Source: Philhelius pedissequus
Lineage: Eukaryota; Arthropoda; Insecta; Diptera; Syrphidae
NCBI GenBank assembly: GCA_910595825.1
Contig: OU343160.1
Coordinates: 80,735,805 to 80,799,804 of the forward strand
Direction of reading: 5' to 3'
DNA length: 64,000 nucleotides
The notes under the pieces are model-generated. The model worked only from the letters and a program-made list of their open reading frames with translations. It ran no database searches and was not told where the DNA came from. Positions 14,101 through 29,100 of this stretch are shown piece after piece. Position 1 is the stretch's first letter, and each line of letters begins with the position of its first letter. The position numbers and the translations under genes are program-made.

Positions 14101-17100
14101 AAATTGAGGAAAGGCATCCTAATTTTGTTCCTCAGTATTTGACAGAAGAACTGAGATATTTTGCTAAATAATCCTGTTCATATGAAACATAATTGCTGAG
14201 ATCTCATTTTTCTGAACTAGTCTGTTTAAAACTTTCTAGGTGAAATTATTTTCTAATAATTTTTATAGACACAAACTCTTTGCCATTATTTTTCAATATT
14301 AATATAACTAATTATTATCGTTTGAAAATAAAAACAAATATATTTTTTATTTAGCGGAACTTTTGCCCGAAACTCTGTTCTAAAAGTTTTGAACCTTTCA
14401 TTTAACATGATAGAGCGGTTAGATGCAAATAGTTTTAGAGGAATGCGTTTTTTAAGGTAAAACATTATAAAACAAATTATTTAAACTACTTTATTGAATG
14501 ATGATAATGTACTCTTTAAAGGCGTTTATATTTAAATGATAACCATTTGTCTGATATTGGAAGAGGAACTTTTGGTTCCATAACTCGCATTGGAACAATT
14601 GACATAGCCAGAAACTTCTTACAAAAAATTGAATTCCAAATGTTTTCGCAGCTTAATTATGTTGAGGTAAGTTTTTCATTTTCTAATTTATTTATACTCC
14701 AGTAGATACGTAAAAAAGTGAAATATGTAAATTTATGAACTTAAATATTATAGACAACATTATGTAGACCATTTTTGGCCAAGTTGAGTTAAGGCTGCAA
14801 AGTTATGAGATATAATCTACTATAATGGGTTATCCATTTTTCGGTTTCAAAAGTAAACGTAAATAAAATACATACACATACAAAATTTTATTTTCATACT
14901 TCTTTTTTATTATAAAGTTCGAACGTTAACATCATGTGTGAAACACTACATCATTTAAATGACCACCACGCGAATTGTTGCAAGCATCGATTCTTTTGAG
15001 GTAATTTTCGACCACTTCTTGACACATATTTGGCGGTATCTCAGCCATAACTTGACGAATGTTGGTTTTCAAGTGCTCAAGAATTAAAGGTTTATCTGTA
15101 TCAACACGGTCTTTCGCGTAGCCCCACAAAAAAAAGTGCAGCGGTGTCAAATCGCATGATCCTGGTGGCCAGTTGATATCACCACGACGAGAAATTACGC
15201 GGCCATGAAATGTCTCTTGCAATAAAGCTATATTCGCTCGAGTTGTGTGGCATGGGGCACCGTCTTGTTGAAACCACACATTCTCCAAGTCGTATTCTTC
15301 AATAGCAGGCAAAAAAAAGTCGGTTATCATATGAGCATAACGCTCCGAATTGAGGGTGACAGTCGTTCCATCGTCGTTTTCGAAGAAGTAAGGTCCAATC
15401 ACACCTCCGGACCAAACAGCGCCCCAAATAGTGACTTATTACTTGAGGATTCTCAGAACCCCAAATACGACAATTTTGTTTATTAACATACCCACCGAGT
15501 GAGAAATGTTCTTCGCCGCTGAAGAAAATTTTGTTCGAAAAATCGCCGTCCACCGCCTGTTGGTCAAGCCCCACTCGAAGTATCTACGACGTTGTGAATG
15601 GTCAGCTGGCTTCAGTTGTTGTGTGAGCTGGACTTTTATGGATGTAGGTGTAGATCCAAATGCAAATACGCCATAATATGCCGTAAGACAGTCCTAATTC
15701 CTGAGAACGACGAGGAATCGACACACTCGGGTCTTCGGCAACACTTTCACTTACAGCAGCGATATTTTCAGTGGTACGAGCGAAACGATGATGCACAGGC
15801 CTTACAATATCTGTAACCAATCCAGTCTCTTCAAATTTCTTCACAATTTCGCCAATTGCTTGCGTAGTTGGACGATTATGTAAACCATAATCTCCTTTTA
15901 AAGCTTCTGGCTGTGGCAGAATCACCATTTTTGTAGTAGGTTTTAACAATTTTTATGCGTTGTGCGATAGTTGAGCGATCCATTTTCGTAAAGGTCGGAC
16001 TTTCCAGTGAAAAGAAAAAAATTTATTTACCAACTTAGTTTGACAGATGTCGAATTCCAGCCCTATACTTTTGAAACCGCAAAATGGATAACCCTTTATA
16101 TAATCTTATATACTACTAAATCCTGAGTTATTGAGTGTCCTTAATGGCACGTTAAAAATAATGTTTGGTCAACATGAAAGCTTTGTGTAATCAAATTTAG
16201 GTACATAACTTTATGTACTCGTACATAATATATAATTTGTTTTGACTAAATATTTCAATTATTAAAAAAAAAAATAACAACATGACTCATTACAACATAT
16301 CTCCATTAACATACATTATTATACATAGGTAGTTTTTTTAATTTGCTATTATATTTTATTAAACTAATAAATTTTAATATTATTGCATACCAACACAACA
16401 TCACTCAAGCATGATTTAGAACAAATTATTTAACTTTCAATTTCGAATGCATTTAAATCAAAACTTTGATTTAGGACTTAAGTTGCTTTGCCCAGAATCC
16501 ATAGTATGTGTAAAAGAATTAAACAATTCAGTGGCTTAAAGTAAATGATTTTTTGTGTAACTTTATGAATTGGATTTAAAATAAAGTACACGAACTTGCC
16601 TTGGTTATTCAATTCGCTTGATAGTTTTGAGATAATGTAAGCGAAAGAAATAATAAATAATATGGATCGCACGAACTTGTTCTTGTAGGTAACAACTTTA
16701 ATGTAGCTAACCATTGAGGTTTAGTTAGTTAGGTGAAGTTATCCTATGCAGGTGTAAAGCCTATGTAGGTAAGATTACCTTGATTCTTAGTATAATGAAT
16801 TGTCGAATGGATGATTCAAGGCACAGTTACATAGGTACCTACCTACAAATGTATATTTAAATCTAAGTTATGGATTTTAATTATGTAAGTTAGGAGGGTA
16901 AAATGTATCTACATACATATACATATAAATGGGGCCTAAGTATATAAACATGTACATATAATAATGAAAATGAATGATGCTATATACATACAACTTCATA
17001 ATTTAGGTGCAATATGCATTACATAAGATTCATGTGATTTTTAAAGACACAAATGTATAAGTAAATGTATGAGGGCCTACATTGTATTTATTATTCAGTG

Positions 17101-20100
17101 ACATAGGCAAAAATTTGTAAAAAGGGAATAATAAATAAGGTAGAAATAAATGGATAATACACATACTTAAATGTTTTTATATTGCTTAGTCGTTATAGTC
17201 TGAGGGAAAACAAAGATGCAATTTGAAATTCATGGATAAATTAAAATATATCAAACAAAAATTTCAAAAATCGTTGGAGCGGTTTTTTAATAAATTAATT
17301 TTTTATGTATAAAATTTTGAAAACATTTTTAGAAAAAAAAATTTGAAACGCACTTTTGAAGACATTATTATTATACATATAAAATTCAAATTTAAAAAAA
17401 TTCTGTGACTGGTTTTTAAAAAACCGATTTTTCAAAAAAAAAATTATTTATTTTTAAAAAATTGATAAACTTTTTTTTTGAAAATTTGAATCTTATTAAC
17501 AATTTTAGGAAGCATTTGCATAAAAAAAATTATTTTAATCGGCTTATCCAATATTGAGAAAGTCGAAAATATGAAAAGTGGTTCTATGGGAAATACCGTT
17601 AATAAGTACGCAAGAAAAAATATTTTTATACTTGAAAGTGAACTGTACTAATTTAAGGCACACGAATTTTTTTTTATAAAAATTCTTGGAGCCGTTTTCG
17701 AGAAATAATTTTTTTTAACGGTTTCTTAACATTTGTGTAGGAGGTACCGTTGTTTTATATTTTAGAAAAATAGTTTTTTTTTAAATATTCAAGATAATGT
17801 CAAAAAAACTACCAAATACCAAGTTTTGAAAAAATCTTTTGAGAAGTTTTCGAAATTTTGAATTTTCAAAAAAAAAATTCTTTGAAAAAATTTAGTATAC
17901 AATAGTGTTTAAATTCTCTTGGAGCTTCTGAAAAAAATCAAATTAACCGTTTCCGAGAAAATCAAAAACCAATAAAATGATTCTACTAGACGTACCAAAA
18001 ATAAAATTTTTTTTCCGAAAAAAAATTATCAAAGGGTACCCTTTCCCTTCGTTAATGAATTGATTTCTGTTATAGAAATCGTTGGAGCCGTTTTTGAGAA
18101 AAATAAGATTTTAGTTTTTGCCAAAAAAAATGTATGGGAGCTACTGTTATTTGTCGTCTTAAAAAAAATGAAAAAAACGTGTGGGCATATTAGCGAAAAA
18201 ACAATATGTAGCAAGTTTGAAGCAAATCTATCAAAGCGTTTAGGCTGTAGATTCGAGGACAGACAGACAGACTGACAGACAGACGGAATTGGGGGACCCA
18301 CTTTTCTGGTGTTCTCTATGATCGTAATGTCATGTTTGATTGTTCGAATTTTTTTTATTTTTTAACGAATACATAACTTGCTATACTCTACCTACCCAGA
18401 AGGGAGATGCTTCGTGACATCCCAAATTCATAGTACACAAATTTCTCACAAGACATAGGATCTTGATCATAGTTTGCTTATTTTCATTTTTAAATCATTT
18501 TTATCATAAAATATGTAGCGTTTAGCTTTTCTTGAAAAATTAAACTTCACGAATTTTGTTTGCCCACATACGTAGTTGAAGAAATATAAATTTCAGTAAT
18601 AGTGTCAGTGGTAGCAGTAATGTTCGAAATAATAGTAAAAATCTAGGAATACCAAAAAAATATTATTCAAACATTTTAAAAAGCAGTATTTTTTTTAATC
18701 GAAATCTATTTAGCCGTAAATAAGAAGGTCGAAACTGAAAAGTTTTGTTGTACCAAAATCTAAGCTATACCTATAGTGCACATAATATTTTTATCAAAAT
18801 CGTTAGAGCTATTTTACGGTTGTAAAAGCAAAAATTCAAAAAACGACTTAGGGAATCACATAAGAAGCTTAAGTACCAAGTGTGAAGCAAATCAATTCCG
18901 TGTAGGCTGTAGATTGACTACAGGCAGACAGACAGAATGTGCCATTCCATCGTTTTCGTTTTTTTTTTATGCAAATTCAGTCCGACTGCAACTTGCTTGG
19001 CAGTAGCTACTCATAATTAAATATGTTTATGAATAAATGACTGTTTTTTTTAAATCTTGACTTAAAAAATATGATAAAGGGAGCATTAAAAATAAAAAAA
19101 AAACTGTTCTTATCTAGTTGTAGGACTGTTAGAAACGTTCCTTAATTAAAAGTTTTCTTACAAAATAAGGTCGTATGCAGTAAAAAAATAGCAAAATCAT
19201 TGCAGGAAAAAAGATCTTCCTTTAAGAATTTTTTAACATTTTGTCTTATATGGTAAATACCGTTATTTTTTTATTTCCAAAAGTTATTTTTGATTCAACA
19301 ATTTTTAAACCTGTTCAACAACAAATGGATGCCAAGTTTTTAAGAAAATCAAATCTAAATTTGAAAAATACTTCTTTTCAAAACATTTGTACTATTTTCA
19401 CATAATTTTAACTTTTATGCAGTGTCTGTGTAAAATAAATAATTTTTACGAGAAAGTCAAATATTAGAAAAAAAAGCAAAGAATGGTGCTATAAATAACG
19501 GTATTAGTTCAGGGAAAAGATTAATTTCAATAGCATGTATATAATAATAATAAAGGATGAGACTACAGAAATGATAATTTATAACAATTATAATAGTTTT
19601 ATAACTGTTGTTCACAATTAATAGTATAAGATATTTAGCGCTGGAAAAGTCAACTAAGTTCCAAAAGTATACTGTCCTTCTGACTAGGGATGGGAAAAAC
19701 CGGCCGGTTAAAACTGAAACCGGTTATTTTGTTTCGGTTAACTGGTTTTTACAGGTGATTTTCCAGAAATCCAATTACGAGCTGAAAAAAATATACTACA
19801 TTAACATAATATATAATATTAATATACATTGACACTTTTATCACCACAAAAATATAAAATGTCTTGCAAAAACATTGTCTTTGTTTCATAAAACATGCAT
19901 TTGTGTGTGCAACCTTCAACGTTATTCACCCCTGCCAACTTTTGTTTTATAGAGAAATTAACTATAGTGGAAGGAAGGTGAAATCATTTTGAACTACACA
20001 CACTTTCGAAAAATTGAGTTGTTTGATTTCGAAATCTACACTTTATTATCATCTATCATCTATAACTATCATCTTGGCTTTCCTTCAATGAGATATACAG

Positions 20101-23100
20101 ACGGTTTACGAGTATGTTTACTTTCCTATCTGTAAGCTAATTTCATCTCATTGCGATACGGTTGTTGTTTACCGGTTAACGTTTGTGAATTTGAACATAG
20201 TTTATTATTTAAAATAAAATTATTAATTGAAATATGTTGCCGCATCTGCAATTTTCGTTTGTATGGGAGTATTTCACGAAGTGTAGTTTTTTTTCGAAAA
20301 TAATACATGGTCGTATGTAAATATATTTTATTTGACATGATGGTTTTTTAAAGCAAATAAAAAAACTAACAATTTTTGTATATAAAACCGAAAACCCTTT
20401 ATTAAAAAAAAACGTTTTTTGTCCGGTTAAACTGGAGGGAAAATAACCGGAAAATCCGAAAACCGGTTAATTTTGAATAACCGACATTCCTACTTCTGAC
20501 CCTGCGGTGACCCATAAATATTGATTTATTTATAGCTTAATGCAAGCAACTAACAATTACTTAATTAATATCTTAAAACTAGGTAACAATTTAAGACTTA
20601 AGATTAAATTTAAACTAAGGAACCAGGTACACAGGATACAGTAAGGAATTTTTTAAGATTGGAGTGCTGGTTGTAGAGAGGATTTGAAAAGGTTTGGATC
20701 AAAAATGCTTGAAATATTAGCTTTCTGAAGCATTCTAGTCATCGGTTCATTTTTGCCGTAGTCGGTACGATGGAAAGGGATTGCGAAAAGTGATATAGAT
20801 CTTAGATGATGGTATGGAGACCAGACCAGCGTTTGACAAATCCAAGGGTAGAATTGGCTCTATTAATGATAGAATCAAAATGATCCCGGAAATTAAGCTG
20901 GTTGTCACAAATAAAACCTAGGTCGCGAATGGAAGATACGATGGCAATTGGTTGGTTATTAATCAGATATTGGCGTTGCAATAGGGGTGGGTGTTTACGA
21001 CAGTAAGTAATGGCTTGACATTTGTTAATATTGAGCTGGAGGGAGTTATGTTGACACCAGACAAAGAAATTATTTAAGTCTATTTGAAGCAATTGTGCAT
21101 CACCGGTGTATAAAATGTGTTTTGAAATCCGCATATCATCAGCATAAATCTGAAGGTCTGATTGCTGAAGAATAAGTTCAATATCATTAACAGTTATCAG
21201 GAAAATCAAAGGTCCTAAGTGACTACCTTGCGGGACAACTGATGTTGAACAGAAAGAGTTAGAATAACAGGATCTAAAATTAACTGTATTATGACGATCA
21301 GTTAAATATGATTCAATCCAAGATATAAACAAAGCAGGGAAACCATATGCTTTAAGTTTCCCACTAATCTTGTGGGAAATTTTGTCAAATGCCTTGCTAA
21401 AATCAGTTGCAATTACATCGACTTCCTTACCAGCTTCTAAGGCACATATAGTACTTGAAACGAATTCAGTGAAATTGGTAATAGTTGATCTACCTTTAAG
21501 AAAACCGTGCTGTTTCAGGGAGAATATCTGATAACAATGAAGGAGCAAAGTATCATGAATTATACTCTCAAATAGTTTAGGTATGCAAGAAAGTTTGGCA
21601 ATGGGTCTATAGTTGGATATATCATTCTTACACCTTTTTTTATGGACGGGAATGATAAACGAGTCCTTCCACTGTTTAAGAAACACACCGTTTGTAATAG
21701 GAAAAGTAAAGTGAGGGGTTTGGAAAATTTGGAGATACATTTTTTAAGGACAATAGGAGGAATCCCATCGGGACCAGAAGAAAAGTTATCCTTAAGCAGA
21801 TTGATTTTATCAATAACAGAAGACAAAGATATATTAATCGAAGATAAAGAAGTTTGAATGCAATTGTTCATATAATTGAAATAGTTGTTATCTACTTCAT
21901 TACTATTAGGAGAAAAGGCTTGACTAAAGAAATCAGCAAAAAGGTTCGATATAATTTTTGGGTCTGAAGATGACGAGTGTAGGTAATGCAGTGTTGAAGG
22001 ATAACCATCGGATTTCTTTTTTGAATTGATAAATTGATAGAAATGTGAGGGATTCGAAATAAGATCGGCCTGGGTTTGAATGAGGTGGTTGGAATAGAGA
22101 GATTCACACATGTTGGAGAAGTTATTATGAACTGAGACATAATTGAAGAAGTCTTGATTAGATTTTGACTTGAGATATTTCTTCCAGAGTTTGTTTCTCC
22201 TTTTTCTTAGTGAACGAAGTTCTCTATTATACCAGGAAGGAGAAAAAGTAAAATTTTTCTGAGTTGAAAGTGGAATGGTTTGCGAAAAACAGCTTTGGAT
22301 TTGATTATAAAAGGTGGTTATCTCAGAGTCGATGTTAGATTCGTCGGGGATAAAATCAAAGTTAATATTACCTATAAGTTCATTAAGTTCTATAAAGTTT
22401 GTTTTACGAAAATTATAGGATATTATCCCTTGTGAATGTAAAAGTCAGAGAAATGGGGGAATGATAATTATCAAGTATAGAAAGTATATAATTACTTTCC
22501 ATGACTTCGGTATTGTAGGCATCGGAAGAGAAAACTAGGTCTAGTTGCCTATCCAAACAATTTTTAACACCACTCATTTGAGCAAGATTAGAAGAAAGAA
22601 GACGGTCTATAAAAAGAATTTCTTTTTCAGAGTTGGCATTGGAAGAAAAGTAATAAAGCTCATCATCTGAGACTTCCCAAATTAAATATGGAAGATTAAA
22701 GTCACCTACAATTATGATATCGTCTTCAGGGTTTGTCAGGTCAACGACATAATCAACTGCATCAACTAAAAGTTTGTACTCACTTGTTGGCTGAGTGGGA
22801 CGTATGTAACAGCAAACTATGTAAAAGAAACGGTTGGATAGACTGATTTTTACACAAATAAGTTCCAGGTTTAACGTATTAGGAATGTTTATCAAAGAAG
22901 TATAGAGGTTGGAATGAAGTGCCAAAAGAACACCACGACCGGAGTATGTATTTCTTGAATCAACGCTATCGCCGACGCTGGTAACTAAGATATCTTTTCG
23001 AAAAACGTTAAAATCTGAAGTGAAGAATTCGTTGTTAAGAAAGTCAGGGGTTAAATTGGTTTCGGTAAGAGCAAAGACATCAAAGGGAAGTTTTTGGGAA

Positions 23101-26100
23101 TTCAGGTAAACTTCAGAACTCTTGGAACGTAAACCTCTTACGTTCTGGTAGTAGAGAGATATAAAATGTGGTTTCGAGACGTTTAGAGTAAGATAGCTAG
23201 GAACGAAAAGGATTATACGTATTTTTGTGATTATATATATTAATAGTACTCTTTGGCGGCGCCGCGACATAACTCGACGGGAATATGTAAGTCCAAAATT
23301 CTTTTTTCTTTTACTTAGGCAAAAGCTGTATCTACATATTACGAGCTGAAACTTTTCCTCATCACAATTAGAAGAAATTCAGATGATATTTAAAACAGGT
23401 TTAACCGTTTTTTTTTTTTCAAATTACTAACAGGACTGCCATATATCATGAACTTAACCCTATGTTATATGGCTAGAAAACCAAAGGTTGTTAGAATACC
23501 GCCCAGAACTTAAATCGCGTACGAAGAAATTATAAATTTTTGAAATAAATCGAAAAAAAATTTAAATCCAAAAGGATGACTGCCTCATTACATTTTTTAC
23601 TAACCCATTTTAATGGTAAAAGTTACTAAATTTATTTAATAATTTTAACTATAAATTTATTTATTATCTGTATTGCATTATATAATAAATCTTGTTGAAA
23701 CAAAACTAATACTATTTTTTTCAGATACTGGATATTGCGGAAAACAACATAACCATAATAGAAAAACATTCATTTAAAGATATTTATCAATGCAAAATAA
23801 ATATATCACATAATGCAATTGAAAAAATAGAACCTCTAGCTTTTGAAAACTGTGTCAATATAACTGTGTTGGATTTATCATACAACAAATTGACTTCACT
23901 TGTTAAAAACACCTTCGATGAAACAACTTTTCCAACTGAATTTCAACTTTCTTATAATTTCTTCACAGATTTATCACAGGTTAGTTGCATATATAAATAT
24001 ATTTCGACATATATATCAGAACATACAATTTTTTCCATTCATTAAAGATTCCACTGCAAAATATGAGCGGCTTAAAAATATTAAATGCTTCATTTAACAA
24101 TATAGAAACCATACCAAAAAATACTTTTCCAAAGCTCTACGAATTGCATACTATTGATGTTGCACACAACAATATAACCACTATAGCAAATGGAGTATTT
24201 CAAATGTTATTTTCACTAAGACATTTAAATATTAGCCATAATAGTTTAGAGGAAATAAAAACATCCATGTTTGGCACAATGCCAACTGTTTTAGAATTGG
24301 ACCTAAGCCATAACAAATTAACTTCGATCGTACGTGGAGCTCTAGCAAAATTAACCAGTCTACGTCAGCTTAATCTTGAGCACAATTTGTTAGAAAAGCT
24401 TTTTCAAATACCAATTTCTTTAAATGAACTTCACATGGCAAACAATAATTTAACATCTATTCCTCCGGGAACATGGCCAGTCATGAACTCACTTCTTTAC
24501 TTGGACTTAGCCGGAAATAATCTTTGTGATTCGCTGGAAGGAGACAATTTTAAAGGCCTATTAGTCTTACAGACATTAATTTTGAATAAAAACAACATTA
24601 CTTATCCTCCGAAACAAACTTTATCTGATATGTCAACATTACAATATTTGCATTTAGAGGTACATACTGGTCAATTTTTCCAAAATATGTTTTTTTTGAA
24701 AGTTTTAATTATTTAATTTTTTTTAGGAAAATAATATAACCAAATTGGAAAAAAATGCCTTTGGAAAGTTACCAGTTTTATTTCATCTAAACTTATACAA
24801 GAACGAGATTAAAGAATTAAAGTGAGGCCTTTAATTGAAAGTAATCTAAAGAAAATACAAATTTTATAATGTGATTATTTTGCAGCAAGCGTTCTTTTGA
24901 TGGTCTGTTACAACTTTTATTAATAAATCTCTCTTCGAACGCTTTGGATACTATTCCACCCGAAACATTCTTTGGACTTCCTTCCCTAAGAGTTCTAGAT
25001 TTATCCCATAATTACTTAAAAAAACTTGACAATAAAACCAACGGTGTGTTAGACGATTTAATCAGTTTAGAAAAGGTTTGTTGTTTTTTTTTTTCCTATT
25101 TGTGGTATTTGAGATTAATTAAACATTTTGTTTAAAACTTTTTCAGCTTAATCTCAGTTATAATAAAATTAGTTTTGTAACAAAGAAAACTTTTCCTTCC
25201 AATAAATATATTCCGTACAATTTAAGGGAGCTGGACTTAAGTCATAATTTTATGCCGGTGCTTACATATGACATTACATTCGGTACTAAAAAGTTGTTCA
25301 AACTTAATCTTTCGCATAACACCATCAATGAGATAAGAACAGGTAAATTATTTTAGTTAAAAACTATTATATAGTTAGAATTTAATTAAATATTTATAGG
25401 ATTTTAATAGCATTATGTAGGAAATAAAAAATGTGGTTAATTTTTACCTTATCTTATAGATAGTTTAACCACAAAATAGCTCTCAAACTTCGAGATTTGA
25501 ATTTCGTTTTTTACTGCGAAAAGATTTGCTCTTTTTACGAACGGCCTGTAACACAGAACAACAAGTCAACTAGTCAACAATTACTTGTTCAACTATGTTT
25601 GTTCAACAAGTGAAAATCATTTCTGTAACACAATAAAAAAATGTAACAATTGTCAATAGAAAAAATTTCCCTTCACTCGTTGAATCAGTTGAACAAGTAA
25701 ATCTACCAAGATGAATATTAACATTTCCGAAGAAGAAAAAAATAAGTATTTATTGCAAATGTGACTTCTTTGATACATCGACAAACTGTCTTTTTGTGAA
25801 CACCATTAACATCTCCTATAACATGGTATTGAAATCCAGTTACAAACCAATGTAAGGCGATCAATATTTTTTGCCTTACACTTAATGCTTTACTTTTATT
25901 AGTGGGTGAACGTAATTTGTGGGAGAGGCTTTCGGTAAGTTAGTCAATAGCTTCTACCGCACACGAAATTGTTGGTGTTCTATTTCAAAGTTTATTCTTT
26001 CCTTGAACACTATTGCCTCGCCTTGGCCCTCACTATCACTGTGTCCGATTAAGAATCAAAAAAAAAATTCACAAAACTCTAGGCCACTAAATAAATTCTC

Positions 26101-29100
26101 AAAATCCGTCCGAAGTAATCACTTAATTAACACTACTGCAGGTGTTTATTTCTAACTTGTTGACTTTGAACTAGTCCGAAACCTTCGGTTGAAATTTATC
26201 AACTATTCAACAAGTTTATTCTCTATTTTTTAACTCTTGTTGTTTCCAGTTACAGAAACGGTGAACTAGTGAAATTTGCCACTTGTTGAATGAAGCCAAA
26301 ACAATTGTTGTAGTTCTCCTAGACTTATTGTTCCGTGTTACGCAATTTTTAAAAGGTTGTGGAATTTCACTTGTTCAACAAGCACTTTATGTTTTGTGTT
26401 ATTTTTCTCGAAAACGGCTATAACGATTTTCATAAAAAATTCATATCATTTCATATGAACTAAGTTTACGGGAAAATTCTATTAACGGTACTTTTCATAT
26501 AACGGCTTTTAAATTGTTGGCTTTCTCGGTAACTGTACATTCGATTTCTGTCAAATTTTATACCTGAGAAGACCTAGGTAGCCATACTAATTCTGCATAT
26601 TAAAATTTTAAATAACTTTTTATTTATAATTAAAATTAATTTTTGAAAATATTAAATATATAATATATAAATAACTGCATTCCAAAATTTCAAAAACCAT
26701 TTGTTTTCCAAAAACTAAAAATAAAAAACCGGATTTCATCAAAATCTGTCCTACAATTTTCGAGATACTTCTTTATAGAATTGATTGGTGGCATCTAATG
26801 GTTTTCTTGGTTTTTTCGAGAAATCGATTAAAGTGATGGTTTTGGCAGTTTTTATAAGTTTAAAAAACGATTTTTACCCACCTATACAGAATTCCCATTT
26901 ATTTATACATATGTATGTACATATCTACATAGCTAGGTTCTCTATATATAGGTAGATATACAATACCCTCCTAATTTTCATAATTCAAATCCCTTTAAAT
27001 TAGAGCTCTCTATTACACGGATAATGAAATACACGGATAGACGTGTAATTATTGGACCGGGATTTACATCCGTGTAATTATAATTACACGTGTTATTTTA
27101 ATTACACGTATAATTAAATACACGTGCATCCGTGCATTTAATTATACGTGGTACTGAAATATCCGTTACCATTTCTAGAATATAAAAATGCAATTAAAAC
27201 GAACATAATTATAGTTCTTAACAAATTATTAAGAAAAAATTTGTATTCAATAAGTCCTCTGTTTTGGTACAAAAAAACTAAAGTATTAACGTTTTCAGGT
27301 AAAAGGCAATTCCTTTTTGAGGTAACAATGTTTCCCGCTGTAGAAAAGGACCGCTCTGAGCTAGCTGATGTAGCTGGTATTGCTAAATACTTTTTTGCTA
27401 GTTTCGCTATTCCTGGGTACTTAGAAGCTCGCGTTTTCCACCATTCAAAGGGGTCTAAGTCGAATCTTAATTGAGGCTCAGACAAATAATTTTCGTACTG
27501 TATTGTGGAATCTGGCACAGTGCTAACATCAACGCTGTATAAAAATTCCAAAGCACTCCTTTTGGAAGATTTGTTTTCTTCATTTGTTTCTATCTGCGGG
27601 GAAATACTTGTAAGCAAACGTTTAACGTTGTTTCTAATTGCTTCTCTCACTGATATGGGTTCATGTTCCAAGTCCTTATACCTAGGATCCAGAAAGGAAG
27701 AACATTGTCTTAATGATATAATATCACTGTTACAATCCAGATCAAAACGTTTTTTTATTTGCTGATTCAAAATATGTTTAAAATTTGCAATTGTTTCTTC
27801 TTCGTCTTCTGCGAATTTCAAATGGGTTTCAATGATTTTATTAAGTAACGGTCTGACCATTGAAACTGGAGAGCTAGTGTCCCCGCAAAACACTGTTGTT
27901 GCAATTTGTAAGGGTTTTAGGATTTTTACCAAAGATCCAATAGTTGCCCATTGACTCTCTCCGATTTCCAATTTTTGTGCTATAAATGAGTTGGTGACTG
28001 TTCGATCAGCAAGAACATTAGAAACTGGACATCTGTTCATAGATAGCCGATCTAGCATTGCATATGTCGAGTTCCAACCAGTGGAACAGGATTGCAATGC
28101 CAAGCTGAACTTGCTTACATTCTAAAGCTTTTTTTGCAACTGAAGAGTGTTTAAAATGGCCAACTACTCTGCTACAGTGTTGGATCAGTTCTTCAAAGTT
28201 TTCGTCTTTGAGAGCACTGTGTATGGCTAGTTGAAGAGTGTGGGCTGCACATGTTACGCTAGAAACATTACCGGATAGTAAGGAAATGGCATTTACAATA
28301 TTTTTAGCGTTATCTGAAACAACTGTCGTGACTTTATCTGTAATATCCCAGTCAGAAAATGTTTTTTCTAGGTCGTCTGCCAAATTTTTCGCTGTATGGC
28401 GTTCTTCAAGTTCATGTGTGGTGAGAGTATAAAACTTTGTACACCATCGAGCATCAACAAAATGTGCAGTAACACTCAAATACGTTCCCTGTGGCAACGA
28501 TGACCAACAATCAGTTGTACAGATTATACTTGTCGCAGCATCCAAATCTTTTTTATTTTAAGTTCAACTGAGGATTTTATGGCAGTTAATCTTTTTTTAA
28601 TTCCTTCTTCTCTACATGGCTTATAGCTTGGCTCAACAACCGACATAAAGTTTTGAAAACCAAGACTTGAACAGAATGAAAGTGGCAATTGATTCATGGC
28701 TATCAATTTGGCCAGCGATTCATTTATTTGTTCCATTTTTTCACGAGTACATACTCGCTTAGTACCATCACGATCATAAGACTGCCTCTTGCGTTTTCTT
28801 TTCCTTATCGAATTTTCTGCACAAACATTCTCTTCGTTAGCTTGATTTTTAGTTATCATACCTTCATCATCGGAGTTGTGTGAATCGGCATCAGTACTAG
28901 CTGACGTGCTGGGTGTTACATTTGTAGACTTGAGTTTATGAATGAACATCAAATGTCTGCCTATCGCACATGTCGTTCCACCAGGGCATGAAAATTCGTT
29001 ATTGCTTTCCTTATCGCACATCACACACGCTTTATCGCCCTCACGTTTGGCATAGTTCCATACCCAGCTTTTCCGCTTAGACATAACTGATATGCGGCGA

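Larger units (their letters stand above)
20501..23290 (-). mobile_element. CR1/Jockey-like LINE, broken
   Basis: The minus strand reads endonuclease then reverse transcriptase. It begins near 23290 and the recognisable end is near 20501. Frames 23270-22413, 22111-21560 and 21740-20802 together make an ORF2 with at least two frameshifts and missing segments. There is no ORF1 and no poly(A) tail. Confidence 0.88.

Noticed and set aside
18029..18301. 90-codon frame (minus) and its + strand partner at 18060-18275 as genes
   Set aside because: Both lie within family X, have low-complexity content and are not preserved as open frames in copy B.
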